DNA of 6,431 nt from an uncultured Fibrobacterota bacterium (lineage in GTDB: Bacteria > Fibrobacterota > Chitinivibrionia > Chitinivibrionales > CAIOZP01), in NCBI GenBank assembly GCA_903862805.1, contig CAIOZP010000083.1, forward strand, positions 1 through 6,431. Direction: 5' to 3'. Shown piece after piece: positions 6,035 through 6,431 of this stretch. A program made the position numbers and the translations under genes. Under the pieces are notes generated by a model, which was not told where the DNA came from, ran no database searches, and worked only from the letters and a program-made list of their open reading frames with translations. The number at the start of each line of letters is the position of its first letter. Positions within the stretch are counted from its first letter, which is position 1.

Positions 6035-6431
6035 TTATTTCAACCAGGCAATGGTAGCACCGCTTCCGCCCATATCTGGAGGCGCATCGTAGAAATCTTT
6101 TACATGAAGCGCCAGTTCGTTTTCGAGTAATCCGCGAACGAGGCTTTTAAGAACCGGCCCATCTTCGCTTGACGAATGATAGCCCTTGCCATGAACGAAA
6201 ATGACAGCAATACAGCCCGATCTTTCGGCACGGGACATTGTCGATTTGATCACACGCTCTGCCTCTTCGTAGCGCAAGCCGTGAAGATCGACAAGTAATC
6301 TTTGTTCGCCTCGTTTGGTGCTGAGATTTTGTCGTGACGAAATACTACCGGATTTTGATTTATGATTTGCTGGAGTGAAATCTTTATCGACTACCGGATG
6401 AGTCTTCAACCATTCTTCAATTTCATCATTA
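6035..6431 (-). CDS. Smr-domain protein, partial (N-terminus outside window)
   Basis: Smr domains (MutS2 C-terminal type) act on nucleic acid; stand-alone members include RNA endonucleases linked to stalled ribosomes. The frame is open to the right edge with no in-frame ATG, so the gene is cut by the window and the TTG at 6409 is simply an internal Leu codon. The 131 visible residues begin NDEIEEWLKTHPVVDKD, a Trp-Leu...DKD segment like that preceding the domain in small Smr proteins. A polar linker follows, then the domain: LLVDLHGLRYEEAERVI (DLHG at visible residues 48-51), AVIFVHGKGYHS (HGKG at 80-83), a helix LKSLVRGLL, and DAPPDMGGSGATIAWLK at the C-terminus. All three hallmark motifs are present, so the domain looks functional. 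No MutS ATPase region is visible, and the short N-terminal extension suggests a small stand-alone protein rather than MutS2. The gene ends 46 bp from convergent dacB. Its precise substrate cannot be told from the sequence. Confidence 0.9.
   Translation of the reverse strand, partial: NDEIEEWLKTHPVVDKDFTPANHKSKSGSISSRQNLSTKRGEQRLLVDLHGLRYEEAERVIKSTMSRAERSGCIAVIFVHGKGYHSSSEDGPVLKSLVRGLLENELALHVKDFYDAPPDMGGSGATIAWLK

Noticed and set aside
1..6431. CRISPR array, tRNA/rRNA, insertion sequence or phage-like module
   Set aside because: No regularly spaced repeats, no terminal inverted repeats with a transposase, and no tRNA-like cloverleaf were seen. Both strands are accounted for by housekeeping and envelope genes.

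Overview
The window looks like an ordinary chromosomal stretch from a Gram-negative bacterium. Three secreted or envelope proteins carry Sec-type signal peptides, a PBP4-type D,D-peptidase is present, and the diaminopimelate/lysine pathway is encoded. Two adjacent proteins have the hallmarks of the DUF5683 membrane family (an LPG-x-x-Q first membrane segment, and a last membrane segment with an N-x6-D signature). As I know it, that family is common in the Bacteroidota/Fibrobacterota/Chlorobiota-type (FCB) lineages, so an FCB-like host is my best inference. Nothing here fixes the species. I see no mobile element, CRISPR array, tRNA or rRNA.

Layout. (1) Positions 1-3549 are a tightly packed plus-strand operon. 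It starts with the 3' half of dapA, whose stop overlaps the dapB start by 4 bp. After 26 bp comes a 513-residue protein with a signal peptide, a long Pro/Ala/Ser/Thr-rich linker and a DUF5683-like membrane domain. Its stop overlaps by 1 bp the start of a second, shorter DUF5683-like paralogue. (2) Positions 3550-3803 are an AT-rich intergenic region with a possible promoter and an NrdR-box-like dyad. It leads into nrdR (3804-4268), the zinc-ribbon/ATP-cone repressor of ribonucleotide reductase genes. (3) Positions 4269-4539 separate nrdR from dacB. The minus strand here holds a plausible 76-residue ORF, starting at TTG with a well-spaced GGAG, whose stop codon directly abuts that of nrdR. (4) dacB (4540-5988) encodes an exported PBP4-type D-alanyl-D-alanine carboxypeptidase/endopeptidase. 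(5) On the minus strand from 6035 to the right edge lies a stand-alone Smr-domain protein, convergent with dacB, whose start is outside the window.

How the genes fit together. DapA and DapB are consecutive enzymes that make tetrahydrodipicolinate, the precursor of meso-diaminopimelate for peptidoglycan and of lysine. DacB trims or cleaves the peptidoglycan peptides that contain it. The two uncharacterised DUF5683-like envelope proteins sit between them in the dapAB operon, so a cell-envelope role is a reasonable but unproven guess. NrdR (dNTP supply) and the Smr protein (nucleic-acid or ribosome-associated nuclease family) look like independent housekeeping genes. I found no clearly new multi-gene system. 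The least explained parts are the translationally coupled DUF5683-like pair and the small reverse ORF between nrdR and dacB.
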